A DNA stretch of 14,734 nt from Setaria digitata (GCA_003640385.1 RCAB01000873.1:1-14734), one strand, 5' to 3'. Shown: positions 1 through 9,347, counted from the first letter of the stretch. Notes: generated by a model from the letters alone, not told the origin. A program made the numbers and translations.

Positions 1-480
1 AAAAAAAAAAAAAATAAATAAAATGGAAAATTTTGAAAGGATGTACTGAACAATATGATTGATTTGTCATAATTTTCTCTATTATTTGCATCATTTTTTC
101 TTAATCATCATTATTCAAAATTATCACCACTAGCAGTTTACAAACATTATTAGCTTTAAAATATTATTATTCATCGAAATTATTTATCATCATCTCTAAT
201 CTTTACAATCATAATTCTTATTCATCATAATATTTCGTATCATTATTATCCTAATTATCATAAATAACTGTTCTCCTCTCTCAAAACCATCAGAATAATG
301 ATCCACTGTTAAATTGTCTGTCTGGGATGGACAAGACTCAAAGATATCAGTAATGATAAGAGAGGCTCATTTGCCTTGTCCTCCTTCACTCGCTTATTTG
401 CGCCATGTACATATTTATTGTATTGTCATGTCTGCTCGTAAATACTTCAGCACTGATGAAGAAGTGTGACTTCTTGGCTC
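1..480. other. Gene-free AT-rich stretch, ATT/ATC low complexity
   Basis: Opens with a 14-base A run. About 81-267 is rich in ATT and ATC trinucleotides (repeated TCATTATT and TTATCATC words), which reads as degenerate simple-sequence DNA. From about 300 to 480 the sequence is more complex and less AT-rich. A 42-codon open frame without a start codon runs from 313 to a TAA at 439; its translation resembles nothing I recognise and I do not call it a gene. The stretch ends at the 7-mer array that begins at 481. Confidence 0.6.
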
Positions 481-580
481 TACCCTAACTCTAACCTCTA
501 AGCCCTAAGCCCTAACCTCTAAGCTTTAAGCTCTAACCCATAAAGCCTTAAGCTCCAAGGTCTAAGCCCCAAAATCCTTA
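481..580. repeat. Decayed 7-bp tandem array, telomere-like (GCCCTAA type)
   Basis: About fourteen consecutive units of 6-8 bases can be read, nearly all ending in TAA or CAA: CTCTAA, CCTCTAA, GCCCTAA, GCCCTAA, CCTCTAA, GCTTTAA, GCTCTAA, CCCATAA, AGCCTTAA, GCTCCAA, GGTCTAA, GCCCCAA. The consensus GCYCTAA reads TTAGRGC on the other strand. Nematode telomeres are TTAGGC (GCCTAA), many other animals have TTAGGG, and many plants have TTTAGGG. The array is therefore close to telomere repeats but has a 7-base period and many substitutions. It may be an old interstitial telomere-like tract or an unrelated minisatellite. Confidence 0.75.
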
Positions 581-906
581 GTCATAATAACCTTGCCTTT
601 TCCTCTCTTCTCTCCCTTTATCATTTTGATTTATTACCCCGGGGGATTCAGTCTTCATTTAGATTTATGAACTGCTACTGCTAATTGTGAATTAATGATG
701 ACATCGCTATTAATTCTCCAAACATTCATCTTTTCTATCTCTTTTGTAGTTCTTTTTTTTTTTTTCTCGATTTGTCTAAATAGATTGACGCCAATAAAGT
801 CAAATGATTTGTCCTTTCTCAGTTGCCATCCTTGATGGCTTAATTAATTTCTACTTCGTTTTCAGATTTTAAGTGCAAAATTTTGAGATTTGAAAAATAT
901 AGCAAA
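581..906. other. Gene-free spacer
   Basis: No coding frame or RNA gene is seen. It contains a short GC island (CCCCGGGGG near 637-645), a T13 run at 753-765 and ordinary AT-rich sequence leading into the tandem duplication at 907. Confidence 0.55.
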
Positions 907-998
907 TATTGTTAATAATTAATATCTCATTAGCTATGTAGTAGTTGTCCAAATTTCTGTTAAATTAATTAACTGAGATTATCGGTGAATTGATAGGA
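907..998 (+). repeat. Tandem duplication, copy 1 (92 bp)
   Basis: This copy runs from TATTGTTAATAATTAAT to TTGATAGGA and is repeated almost exactly at 1001-1096. Copy 1 lacks a TGAA tetranucleotide present in copy 2 and has GTAGTTG where copy 2 has GTATTTG; otherwise they match. The copies are separated only by positions 999-1000, where 999 is the sole ambiguous base in the window. Neither copy contains a coding frame. Confidence 0.95.
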
Positions 999-1000
999 NG

Positions 1001-1096
1001 TATTGTTAATAATTAATGAATATCTCATTAGCTATGTAGTATTTGTCCAAATTTCTGTTAAATTAATTAACTGAGATTATCGGTGAATTGATAGGA
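1001..1096 (+). repeat. Tandem duplication, copy 2 (96 bp)
   Basis: Second copy of the unit at 907-998, four bases longer because of an added TGAA, with one G-to-T difference. The high identity means either a very recent duplication or two allelic or overlapping contig ends placed side by side. The N at the junction favours the assembly explanation. Confidence 0.95.
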
Positions 1097-2193
1097 TAAT
1101 AATTATCACTTATCAGTAGCAAAAGGATTTGATTGCTTAAATTCAAAATTACCCAAACTGCGTCATGGATTAATCCTGAACTACTGAATAAATGTAAAAT
1201 TTTTCTCCCAGTAAATGATAGTTTACATTTTCAATCAATTATGATTGATTATTGCCTATCAAACTTCTTAAAGAGCTTATCGTTTATCATTTGTGCTCAT
1301 CTTTTATCATCGCTCTTAGCTTATCTTTTATCGTTTCAAATTTATGCATACATTTAATCAAAGCTATCTCTCAGAAGTTTAATGGTATTACTGTAATTAA
1401 ATTAGAAAACATTAGAGAAAAACATAAGCGAAAATGCATAATCTGTCACGTGAGCGTAGATTACGTAATTTGCTATCATTTACTGCCTAATTAATAGTTG
1501 AATTTAATTTAATGATTTGCTATTTTATCTAATAATTAAGGCTAAAATAATGACAAAAGAAAGCAAACGGTTTATATAAATTTACTACTTATTAATTTTA
1601 TTGCTGTTCTTCCTCTTATTGCATAAATGTTTTTGCAATTTATCACCTTTTAAAACATTACTCTCTATATGCAAAAATTTTAATTTTTATACATGTAATG
1701 GAAGAAAAAGATTACTATTTGTATAAAATTTTAAAATTGTAAATTAGAAAAAAAAAAAAAAATTCTACCTGTAATTTTTACTATTTTCAATGCTTCCAGG
1801 TTTACTCCCAAAATGTCGCAATGATTATTATCGAATCAAGAAAATCATATCATTCATAATTTTTTTCTTTCTCTTTTATTGCATCTCTAATTAATCAATC
1901 TAATACGATTCAATTTTGGGATATTATTGTATGCTGTATTACACAAAAAAGCGCATATGATTATGGATATTTCCAGCTCAATTAAAGGTGATAATTCTAA
2001 AAAAAAATACCTGCTAAAATGAATAAAATGGCTCTAAAACCGATCAATAAAAAAGGTTAGTGTGATTTTAATTTGTAAAAAAGAAAAAAAAAAATCAGTG
2101 AAGAAATTATCAAAAAATTATCATTTTCTGAATTGTTTCTTACTTGGCTGAAAAATATCAATTAAAAAATTTTGTTTAATTTACATTTTCCTC
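1097..2193. other. Gene-free stretch with GATA-type motifs
   Basis: Two overlapping open frames of 74 and 80 codons lie at 1133-1494. The first begins at TTG, not ATG, and both are hydrophobic and AT-driven; I treat them as chance. The part from 1103 to 1332 is unusually rich in TTATC (GATAA on the other strand). From 1500 on the sequence is plain AT-rich DNA with an A15 run at 1748-1762. Confidence 0.5.
1109..1117 (-). promoter_or_regulatory. Extended GATA-factor site (CTTATCAGT)
   Basis: CTTATCAGT is the reverse complement of ACTGATAAG, the extended site known for intestinal GATA factors such as ELT-2 in C. elegans. A second TTATCA lies immediately upstream, and five TTATC words follow at 1277-1332. 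GATAA words are common by chance in AT-rich DNA, and no promoter or gene is identified next to them, so function is inference only. Confidence 0.15.
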
Positions 2194-2241
2194 ATTTTTT
2201 ATTTTATTTTATTTTATTTTTTATTTTATTTTTTTTTTTTT
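2194..2241. repeat. (ATTTT)n simple repeat
   Basis: Short runs of four to six T separated by single A residues, about seven units, ending in a pure T run. This is a pentanucleotide-type microsatellite grading into a homopolymer. Confidence 0.9.
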
Positions 2242-2381
2242 GAAAATTCCAACATGCAAGCATTTTATTCACTCAATTCTTTTTAAATGTTTTTTATTCA
2301 TATAATGAATTTATGAATGCAATATACTAACTGTTATTTGTCACATAAAAAAAAAAAGTATGTTTGCTTATGTCACTGCTT

Positions 2382-2527
2382 GATTCAATTTCCGCTTTAA
2401 TTTTATTTAATTGTTCAAACAAAATTGAACAATTTCGGAATGTAATTTTACCAAAATGAGCAATTTCAGCATTTAAATTTATTTTCACTAAAATAAACAA
2501 TTCTCTAGAATTTAGTTTTATTGAAAT
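2382..2527. repeat. Decayed ~31-45 bp tandem repeat, four units
   Basis: Units begin at 2382 (GATTCAATTTC), 2427 (GAACAATTTCGG), 2458 (GAGCAATTTCAG) and 2495 (AAACAATTCTC). Each continues through a T-rich middle and ends near AAAAT or GAAAT. Units 2 to 4 are 31, 37 and 33 bases; unit 1 is longer. A 70-codon minus-strand open frame here (2327-2539) is only a translation of the repeat. The units are diverged, so the array is old. Confidence 0.65.
2409..2434. repeat. Perfect 10-bp inverted repeat, 6-base loop
   Basis: AATTGTTCAA at 2409-2418 is the exact reverse complement of TTGAACAATT at 2425-2434, with loop ACAAAA. It spans the join of the first two tandem-repeat units. A stem of this length is not rare by chance in DNA this AT-rich. 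Confidence 0.8.
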
Positions 2528-2972
2528 GATAGTAGTCACTTCTAGTATTCAACATTATCAACCTTCCATTCGTATATTTTAACCTTTAAATTCTTGGTAC
2601 TTCATCGATTCACTGAAATGTTTTTTTTTTTTCCATTATTTCATGGTTTGCATATACATTTCTCATTATTTCGGATAATTTTTTTTTTTTTGTAGAAAAA
2701 GGAAGAACTATAATGTACTGATAACGATATTGATTAGCTAATTGAATAATTATTTTACAGAGTTTTGTCAAATTATTGTTTCGTTGCGTTTTTTTTTTTT
2801 TTTTTTTTCTTTTATTTTAATGATAATAAACTAAATAAAGAAAAAAAAAATATTCTTTCAGCCAATTGGAAATTTCAATTTTCAGTTTAAACAGTTTATA
2901 TTATTTCAATAATGAGGTTTATTTTTTTCATATTTTTTATTTGAATAAGAAATTGGAAATGATTTGATTTCT

Positions 2973-2977
<5 letters not shown>
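2528..2977. other. Gene-free spacer with T runs
   Basis: Contains T runs at about 2622-2632, 2681-2691 and 2789-2808 plus AT-rich filler. No coding frame or RNA gene is seen. Confidence 0.55.
2789..2808. repeat. T20 homopolymer
   Basis: Twenty consecutive T residues after TCGTTGCG. The exact length is likely uncertain because of sequencing slippage. Confidence 0.9.

Positions 2978-3029
<52 letters not shown>
2978..3029. repeat. (CT)26 microsatellite
   Basis: Uninterrupted CT dinucleotide for 52 bases, the purest microsatellite in the window and probably length-polymorphic. It produces two overlapping minus-strand open frames (within 2937-3203) whose translations are mostly alternating Arg-Glu; these are artefacts and not genes. 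Confidence 0.97.
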
Positions 3030-3031
<2 letters not shown>

Positions 3032-3992
3032 TTCCTTCCCTCTCTTTATTTCTAACAATTGTGTAATAATGGATGAAGTGAAACAGTGATTTTGTTTGGT
3101 GGTGAAATTTTTGTGATGCTGTTTTGGTGGTCGAGAGTTTCGTTTCTCGAGGAATAAAATATGTTGCGGGAAAATGCCAAATTCTATGTGAATTATCAAT
3201 CAAAAATTTTCCTCGAACTGTCAGAATAATTGGTTAAAATGCCTTTTCGACCTATTTAAACGCATTTGTTATCAGCAGCAACTGTCTCCTATATCATCCT
3301 TTTCTCCTGTGCAATATTTCCACGCTTATCATTATCACTATTCATCATTCATAATTTTCAAAGTGTAGAAAAGCGGGGGGAAGGAGGATAAAGGAAACAT
3401 GATAAAGTAATATTAGGAAATTGTTTCCTATCATTTCTAATAATATATATTATGTGAAAAAAATGAAAAAGAAATTGAAAGAGAAAAGAATCAGTAAAGT
3501 GAAAAAAAGAAAAAAAAAAAACTAGAAAAATATTTGAAATCATAGGAAATGAAAGGTTAAATTTTGAGCTAAGAACTTGAACTTTTAAAATTTAAAAAAA
3601 AAAAAAATCCAATAATTTCAAGGGATTAAATTTTTGGAATTGGAAAAAAGATTATATTTAAAATAAAAAAAAAAATTGACAAAATTATTTTTAACAATAA
3701 TGGCAGCTCAATTTCAAATGAAATAACGTTTTTTATTACTGAAACTTGCAGCAATCGAATAACTCAAATTGAAAAATTCTAAATAAAATTATTGAACTAA
3801 TTGTTTGATTAGAACCATCTAAACTTGTATTAATTACCATAATTACTTGTATATATATGTATGAAAGGGGGCAACACAAAATGGAATACAGCGGAACTAA
3901 ATAATTTTAAAATATTTAAAAGAAAAAAAAAACTCCAATTTGAAACTTGGAATTTTAAAAATTAGCGCGTGATACTTCGAAATTTTCAAATC

Positions 3993-4011
3993 ATCGATTG
4001 ACACAATCGAT
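3993..4011. repeat. 8-bp stem-loop (ATCGATTG/CAATCGAT)
   Basis: ATCGATTG at 3993-4000 pairs perfectly with CAATCGAT at 4004-4011 around a 3-base loop (ACA). No T run follows closely enough to suggest a terminator, and no gene is attached. Confidence 0.75.
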
Positions 4012-4652
4012 TAGAGGTTTTGATGAAGATTGATATAGCCAAAATGTTTCTACTGAAATGTCTGTCTTCTGAAAATTTAAAACTTCCTGCTTTTTATTTT
4101 ATTTTGTTTATTTTTATTGTTGTTGTTTGTCTTTTTTTTTTTTTTCTCATTTCATAATCAGAATGAAATAACAGAGAAGAAGGAACACAGCATTAAAATA
4201 AATTATGAAATGAAGTTTCCAAATTAAATGGTGAATTCCAAAAAACAGAAAAAAAAAAAAGTTTTTTTCTTTTTTTACTGAAATTTCACGAACAAAATTG
4301 AAGAAAGGTAAGAGAGAAGAAATAGATATCAAAGAAAGCATATGATATTTTTTTTTTCTTTTAAATAAATTTTATTAGCAGAAGAAAATTTTCTCTTTTG
4401 TGTGAATATTTAAAATTTGTGAAAAGCATGATAGGAGAAAAGTTAACAGCTTAATTAGGAAAACAGTAGCAAAGTTAAAGCAAATTAAATGACTATGAAT
4501 GGAATTTGTAAATTTCTCTTTTAAATACTTTTTCCATAATGACAAAAAAGTTAGTCATTTTTTAAATAATTTTTTCTTCTCAATTAATTCATCTAATTTC
4601 ATTGAATCTAATAAAATAGCAAACGTTAGATGTTCAAAATGCTGATCGTATT

Positions 4653-4673
4653 AAAAAAAAAAAAAAAAAAAAA
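4653..4673. repeat. A21 homopolymer
   Basis: Twenty-one consecutive A residues, the longest A run in the window. I found no retrotransposed-sequence signature upstream. Confidence 0.9.
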
Positions 4674-5676
4674 GAAACTTACACTATCAGACTTATGAGC
4701 TATTATTTTAATAAGCCAAATATTTTCTAAATTTCAGTTAGAGTGAAAGTAAAATTTATTGAATTTTTTTTCCACTTTGTTTTCTAAATTAGATAAGATT
4801 CAGTGATTGAAATTAATGATCAGTGTCCTTAAAAAATGTCTCCAATGCATTACATCATCTACTTGTTTAAGTTTTGACAAATCGATATACTTTTAAAATT
4901 GTTTCGAAAAAAAAAAAAAAATTTTTATGGAATGAAAAATTATATAAATAATGCGCAAAGTTTTAGCACTTTTTAAAATTAAAATGCTAAATATGTTGAA
5001 ACTTTTTAGGCAATTAATTTTATTTCATTTATTTTGGGCAAATGAATTTTGATCAAGATGGCAAGATAGAATGTTTAAAATCAGTTCATTAAGCAAACAT
5101 TTTGTGAGTCACTTAAGTTTAAATTTTCTCCAATCAGCTCAAATTATTGCCCTAGTTTTTGTCATAATGAAAATGACTGCTAATTAGTTGACTTATTAAT
5201 AATAATAATTGCCCGTCATTGTCATTTTCTAGCAAAAAAGAATCAAAAATTATATATAATTTCAAAAAAAAAGGAATTTTTTTTTTTTTCTTTTAATCGC
5301 TAAAATTTTATTTGAATTTCAATACTATATTCATTTACCTGCTCATTCATTAACAATCATAAGAAAAGGTACCATTTTCTTTTTGATAATAGAAAAAAAA
5401 AAAAACTACAATTCAGTAATAGCTAATAGTACCACTCTTTCTTTTCTTTTTTTGCTTTCACGACAGGAATCCATCAACTCTTTTGTTCCATTCACTAGGC
5501 CAATTATTTTATTTTACGGTTCAGAGCAGATGGCCATGTAATTATGGGTTTATTTGTAGTTTTGGAGCTCTCTTACGTACTTCCTACCGTGATGAAATTG
5601 CAATTTACCTTTGCTCCTTTCAACTTCATTTTTTGCATTCATCAACAGGAAATGGAAAAAGGTGCGGCAGAATATG

Positions 5677-5696
5677 AAAAAAAAAAAAAAAAAAAA
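5677..5696. repeat. A20 homopolymer
   Basis: Twenty A residues just after a less AT-rich patch. It looks like a poly(A) tail at first sight, but there is no polyadenylation signal and no coding remnant upstream, so I treat it as a simple run. Confidence 0.85.
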
Positions 5697-5829
5697 TTAA
5701 TGGATTTTAGAGTGGTTAGTGATGATAGTATGGTATTCAAATAGACTTCCGAATATTTTAGGAACAAAATTTTTCAAATTAATTTTATTATAATTTTGGA
5801 AACAAATTTTTTTTTTTTTTGTGCAAATT

Positions 5830-6118
5830 AATTCTACGAAATTAACAAATTTTTAAATTGAATATTCTTGGTACCAATTCTTGGAAATGGCTCGCATCAG
5901 AATTTCGGTATTATTGTTGTTGAATTAATTCTGAGCAATATACAATTAGGAATTTTAGAGAGATATTTTTAGGTCAATTCTAAGAAATAGTTCATATTAG
6001 AATTATAGAGATATTGTTGGATTCATTCTAAGAAATAAACTATTAGAATTCCAGGGATATTTCCAGATTTAAATCCTAAGAAATACCACATCAAGATCTA
6101 ATAGATTTAATTTTCCAT
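5830..6118. repeat. Decayed ~48-bp minisatellite, six units
   Basis: Units start at an AATTCT-like word at 5830, 5876, 5927, 5976, 6024 and 6072, with spacings of 46, 51, 49, 48 and 48 bases. The shared core is ATTCTAAGAAATA, then a variable part, then TTAGAATT, then AGAGATATT and a T-rich end. The regular spacing despite heavy substitution shows a true tandem array that has aged. It contains no coding frame. Confidence 0.8.
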
Positions 6119-6469
6119 TTATCAGATTGAGTTTTGAGGGTGAGAGAAAGGGAGCAGGGGAAAATGGAAAAGGAATCATTTAATAGTAAATTATTTCACT
6201 CCAGAAGACAATATGCATTGCATAGACATTGATGGAGTAATTTCGATATCATTGAAACTCGAACTTAATCTAGAATTACTTAAATTTCAGCTTCATCTTC
6301 ATTTTTTGTCTTCCAAATTGTAATTAATAAATGTAATTAATAATCTAAAATGCCTTCCTTTTTTTTTTTTTTTTTTTTAAATCGCATAGTAAGTAATACC
6401 TTGAAACATACAGAAATTTATGCTCTTTACTTATTATCCCTTCATATTGTCATATAATGTCTAATTTTG
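6119..6469. other. Gene-free spacer between two minisatellites
   Basis: Contains a purine-rich patch (about 6138-6172, GA-rich) and a T20 run at 6359-6378. No gene is seen. Confidence 0.55.
6359..6378. repeat. T20 homopolymer
   Basis: Twenty consecutive T residues following CCTTCC. Confidence 0.9.
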
Positions 6470-6830
6470 ATAATTTTTAACGTTGTTTGTTTTTAATCAT
6501 TCCTAGTTTTTAATTTTCAATAATTTCATAATTTTTCCTTTAAAGTGTGACAAAATGTCTCCTCCATTTTCAGAGTAGTCACAATATTTCCAGTATCATT
6601 TTTTTTTTTTTCACTATTTTCAGATTTTAATAATTTCATAATTTCCTTCATCACACTGTTACAATATCAAATATCTTCCTTTCCATAATTTTTTTAACAT
6701 CATTTGTTTAGCCATTTCCAATTTTGAATAATTTCATAATTTCCTCTTTGCAGTATTACTAAATATCTCGCAATTTCTAATATCTTTAATGTTTGTTAGT
6801 TAATCATTCCTAAATTTTGTCAATCACATA
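6470..6830. repeat. Decayed ~100-bp tandem repeat, three to four units
   Basis: The 16-mer AATAATTTCATAATTT recurs at 6519, 6629 and 6727 (spacings 110 and 98). A second anchor, TTAATCATTCCTA, occurs exactly at 6493 and 6800, 307 bases apart or about three periods, with a degenerate form at 6708. A third similar word (TTAACRTYRTTTGTT) lies before these anchors. Two independent anchors agreeing on a period near 100 support an old tandem array; a T run inserted near 6600 stretches one unit. Confidence 0.75.
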
Positions 6831-7054
6831 TCAGTCCTTTTCATAATGTTCATAATTGCAATCTATTCAATTACAAATGACGAAAAAAAAAATGACAAAA
6901 TAAGAAAAGAAAAAATTCCTCACAAAATATGCAAAATTAATTTGATAATTTTTTGCCATTTTAATAAATTAATGATCAAACAAAAAAAAAGTTTTTTTTT
7001 TTTTCCATTGCATTATTTACTTTAGATGTTGTAGACACAAATTGAGTGGAGTAT
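6831..7054. other. Gene-free spacer
   Basis: AT-rich filler with an A9-G-T13 fold-back at 6982-7004. No gene is seen. Confidence 0.55.
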
Positions 7055-7165
7055 GTTTCACACTTGTTTAAGAAGTACCTGAAAATGGATGGATAAGTAT
7101 TAATGTACTCATTCCTTTACTATGTAAATAAACCACCTGTTGTACATTTTCCATTTGTGTGAAAC
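7055..7165. repeat. Inverted repeat GTTTCACAC/GTGTGAAAC
   Basis: GTTTCACAC at 7055-7063 and GTGTGAAAC at 7157-7165 are exact reverse complements. The match extends outward by three more pairs (TAT/ATA) if one bulged base is allowed. The 93 bases between them hold no open frame of note. It could be the ends of a tiny non-autonomous element, but I cannot show a target-site duplication. Confidence 0.55.
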
Positions 7166-7190
7166 TATAAGACAGGTAAGTAGACAGAGA

Positions 7191-7209
7191 TGAGTACAGG
7201 TAGTACTCA
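7191..7209. repeat. 7-bp stem-loop TGAGTAC/GTACTCA
   Basis: Perfect 7-bp arms with a 5-base loop (AGGTA), 26 bases after the larger inverted repeat. Together they make 7055-7209 the densest patch of dyad symmetry in this part of the window. Confidence 0.7.
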
Positions 7210-7486
7210 ATTGGAATTGACATACATTACTATTTGCTGCACAGATTAACAGTCGATCATATATTTTAATTATACTTTTAGGATAAAATATGAAAATTTC
7301 AGTGGGATTTTTATTGGAAATTTTAAAATTAATTTTTTTTCTTTTTCCGTTAAATAATGCATTTATATAATATGAAAATAATTTTTCGAAAATGAAAAAT
7401 TACATGCAATAAAAATCGAAAAATATTTACACATATAATATTTATATGTACAATCAATTATATGTTATAATTTTCTTTTTCTTTTC

Positions 7487-7509
7487 TTTTTTTTTTTTTT
7501 TTTTTTTTT
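7487..7509. repeat. T23 homopolymer
   Basis: Twenty-three T residues after a CTTTTC-rich lead-in. Confidence 0.9.
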
Positions 7510-8036
7510 GCAATCATAAAAATTTATAAATGAATGTTAATAAATTTTAGAGAAAGCAAAAAAGAAAAAAAAAAGTTTAATTAGATAAATGTTATTTCTG
7601 ATGAAGTGCTAATTAAGCTTCCAGAATACTGGACTGGCAGCAAATTTGCAAATTTGTTTGTGGCAAAATTATTTAATTTAATTAATGAAACAAAGTATGT
7701 TGTGTTAACGACATTGTCTCATTTCAGAAGATCTACACGTTAATAACCGAAGCGACTAATTAAATTACCATACTTTCCTGTTCCATATCACATTTATTAT
7801 CGTATGTAAGATACTAACGATAAAGTTGTCTCTTCGTCTGAAATTTTATTTATTTTAAAAATTCATTATGTTATATTATCAAATGATTGTGAAGCCTTCT
7901 AGTTGCTCAGCAAGAAAAAGTTTTAACTTATTCCAAATTTCCCTTATGCAGTTGCATTTTATAGTTTTTCCACTTTTTTTTTTAAACATGAATTAATTTT
8001 GCAAATTGTTTTTATTTTTTTTATTTTTTCTAAAAC

Positions 8037-8054
8037 TTACCCTTACCCTTACCC
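8037..8054. repeat. (TTACCC)3 short tandem repeat
   Basis: Three exact hexamers preceded by a partial fourth (CTTACC frame). The minus strand reads GGGTAA, which is not a known telomere unit of this lineage, and only three G-runs are present, one short of a standard quadruplex. Confidence 0.85.
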
Positions 8055-8962
8055 TGATTTTACACAGAAATGATGGAAGTGAATTTTGTTTCTCTTATTG
8101 AAACAAATGGAATTGCTTTGAAAATTTTTGAAAGATTAAAAAAAAAGTTTTTTTTTTTTAGAAATATTTGATAAATATATTAACAATTAATTCTGTGCTA
8201 CTTAGGTTTTTTTTTTTTCCTTTTCTCCTGGAAAATTTGCTTTTTTTTTTGTACATCTAAATTTTTTATTTTCATATTATTTTATTTTTTTTATCAAGTT
8301 TTTATCCGGCAATCTAATTTATATTTTAGCAAATTTAAGCAAAAAAAAAAAAAAAAAAGAGAGAAAAAAAAAGGAAAAAAGTTCTTACTTTTATTAACAA
8401 CTAATTTTTGTTTTCCCAAAATTTATAATATTGTTTCCTTAAATTTGTGATTTTTTTCCAAAATCAATGTACGCAATTAGTTTTTTTTTTTTTTTTAGAT
8501 ATATCTAATGACTTACTTTCCTCTTACTCCATTGTACTTTAATTGTGTCATAAAAGTTTTCCGAAGATATTTCACATTTTTCATTCATTTGAAATTTCCA
8601 TCATTGGAAAATTTAATATTTGCAAAATGGTTGCAAAACGGAAGCAAACAAATTTAATTTAAATATGTATGTAATCATTTCGGAAATTGCTGCAATCATT
8701 ATTGCTCTAAACAGTCATTTTTCCTCCAGTAATTGTTTCAATAAATCACTTCCTTTCTCCTAGCAACCTATCAGTAGCATGATAATGTTTGATAATTTTG
8801 AGTATCATTATAAATTACAATGATCTAAGGCTAGTCGAAATTCATTTATCAAGTATATTTTTGAAACACTTCACATAAACTTAAATAATTTTGAAATTTT
8901 GCTGCAAATGAATTATTCACAAATGCAGCAATAGTTAGATAGACTCATTTTTTTTTGCTTTC

Positions 8963-8985
8963 TTTTTTTTTTTTTTTTTTTTTTT
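8963..8985. repeat. T23 homopolymer
   Basis: Twenty-three T residues preceded by another shorter T run and GCTTTC. Confidence 0.9.
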
Positions 8986-9345
8986 CACAATATATTTTCA
9001 AAAAGGCAAATTCCAAATTCTCATTATAAAATTGGGACATTTTTTCCTTTTTTTTTCGAAATATTTAATAATTTAAAAAAAAAAAAAGAAAAAAGAAGAA
9101 GAAAAATTATATATTAAGCATTATTTTGAATAGGATGAATATTAGTATGAGGAAGGATGGCATAGAAATTCAACTAACAGATGGTGCAGGTGTAATTTCA
9201 GTTTTTACTTTTGAATTTGCACACTGCTATTCACATTTAATATACATTGACAGTTGAACTATCATTTTTCTTGATTTGATTGGCACTAACTTTCTTGAAA
9301 TCTGATATTTTCCTCTCAACTTAGTAGCTTCCACACTAATTTTTT

Positions 9346-9347
<2 letters not shown>

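Larger units (their letters stand above)
3030..5829. other. Long gene-free AT-rich stretch
   Basis: Holds many A and T runs, a G-rich patch near 3376-3389, an 8-bp stem-loop at 3993-4011 and A-then-T fold-backs at 4249-4276 and 5264-5289. Open frames at 3358-3543 and 4147-4341 (minus) and 5483-5744 (plus) are 61-66 codons, low-complexity or Phe-rich, and unrecognised. The part at 5460-5670 is a little less AT-rich than its surroundings. I see no supported exon, although a spliced gene cannot be ruled out by reading alone. Confidence 0.5.

Noticed and set aside
313..438. 42-codon open frame in a less AT-rich patch
   Set aside because: No start codon, no acceptor or donor that would make it an exon, and no similarity recognised.
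1133..1494. Two overlapping open frames of 74 and 80 codons
   Set aside because: The two frames overlap and are both hydrophobic products of AT-rich DNA; the first lacks an ATG start.
2327..2539. 70-codon minus-strand frame
   Set aside because: It coincides with the decayed ~35-bp tandem repeat and is explained by it.
2937..3203. Two overlapping minus-strand open frames rich in alternating Arg-Glu
   Set aside because: They are translations of the (CT)26 microsatellite; the flanking residues resemble nothing known.
5600..5696. A20 run as the poly(A) tail of a processed pseudogene
   Set aside because: No AATAAA signal just upstream, no coding remnant and no flanking target-site duplication seen.
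5483..5744. Two overlapping plus-strand open frames (64 and 66 codons)
   Set aside because: Length is within chance expectation, one runs through the A20 run as poly-Lys, and neither is recognisable.
7173..7181. CAG-GTAAGT as the end of a real exon
   Set aside because: The upstream frames are closed within a few dozen bases or lack an acceptor, so no exon can be drawn; kept only as part of the structured-block finding.
8037..8054. (TTACCC)3 as a telomere remnant or G-quadruplex
   Set aside because: TTACCC/GGGTAA is not a telomere unit, there are only three copies, and only three G-runs are present.
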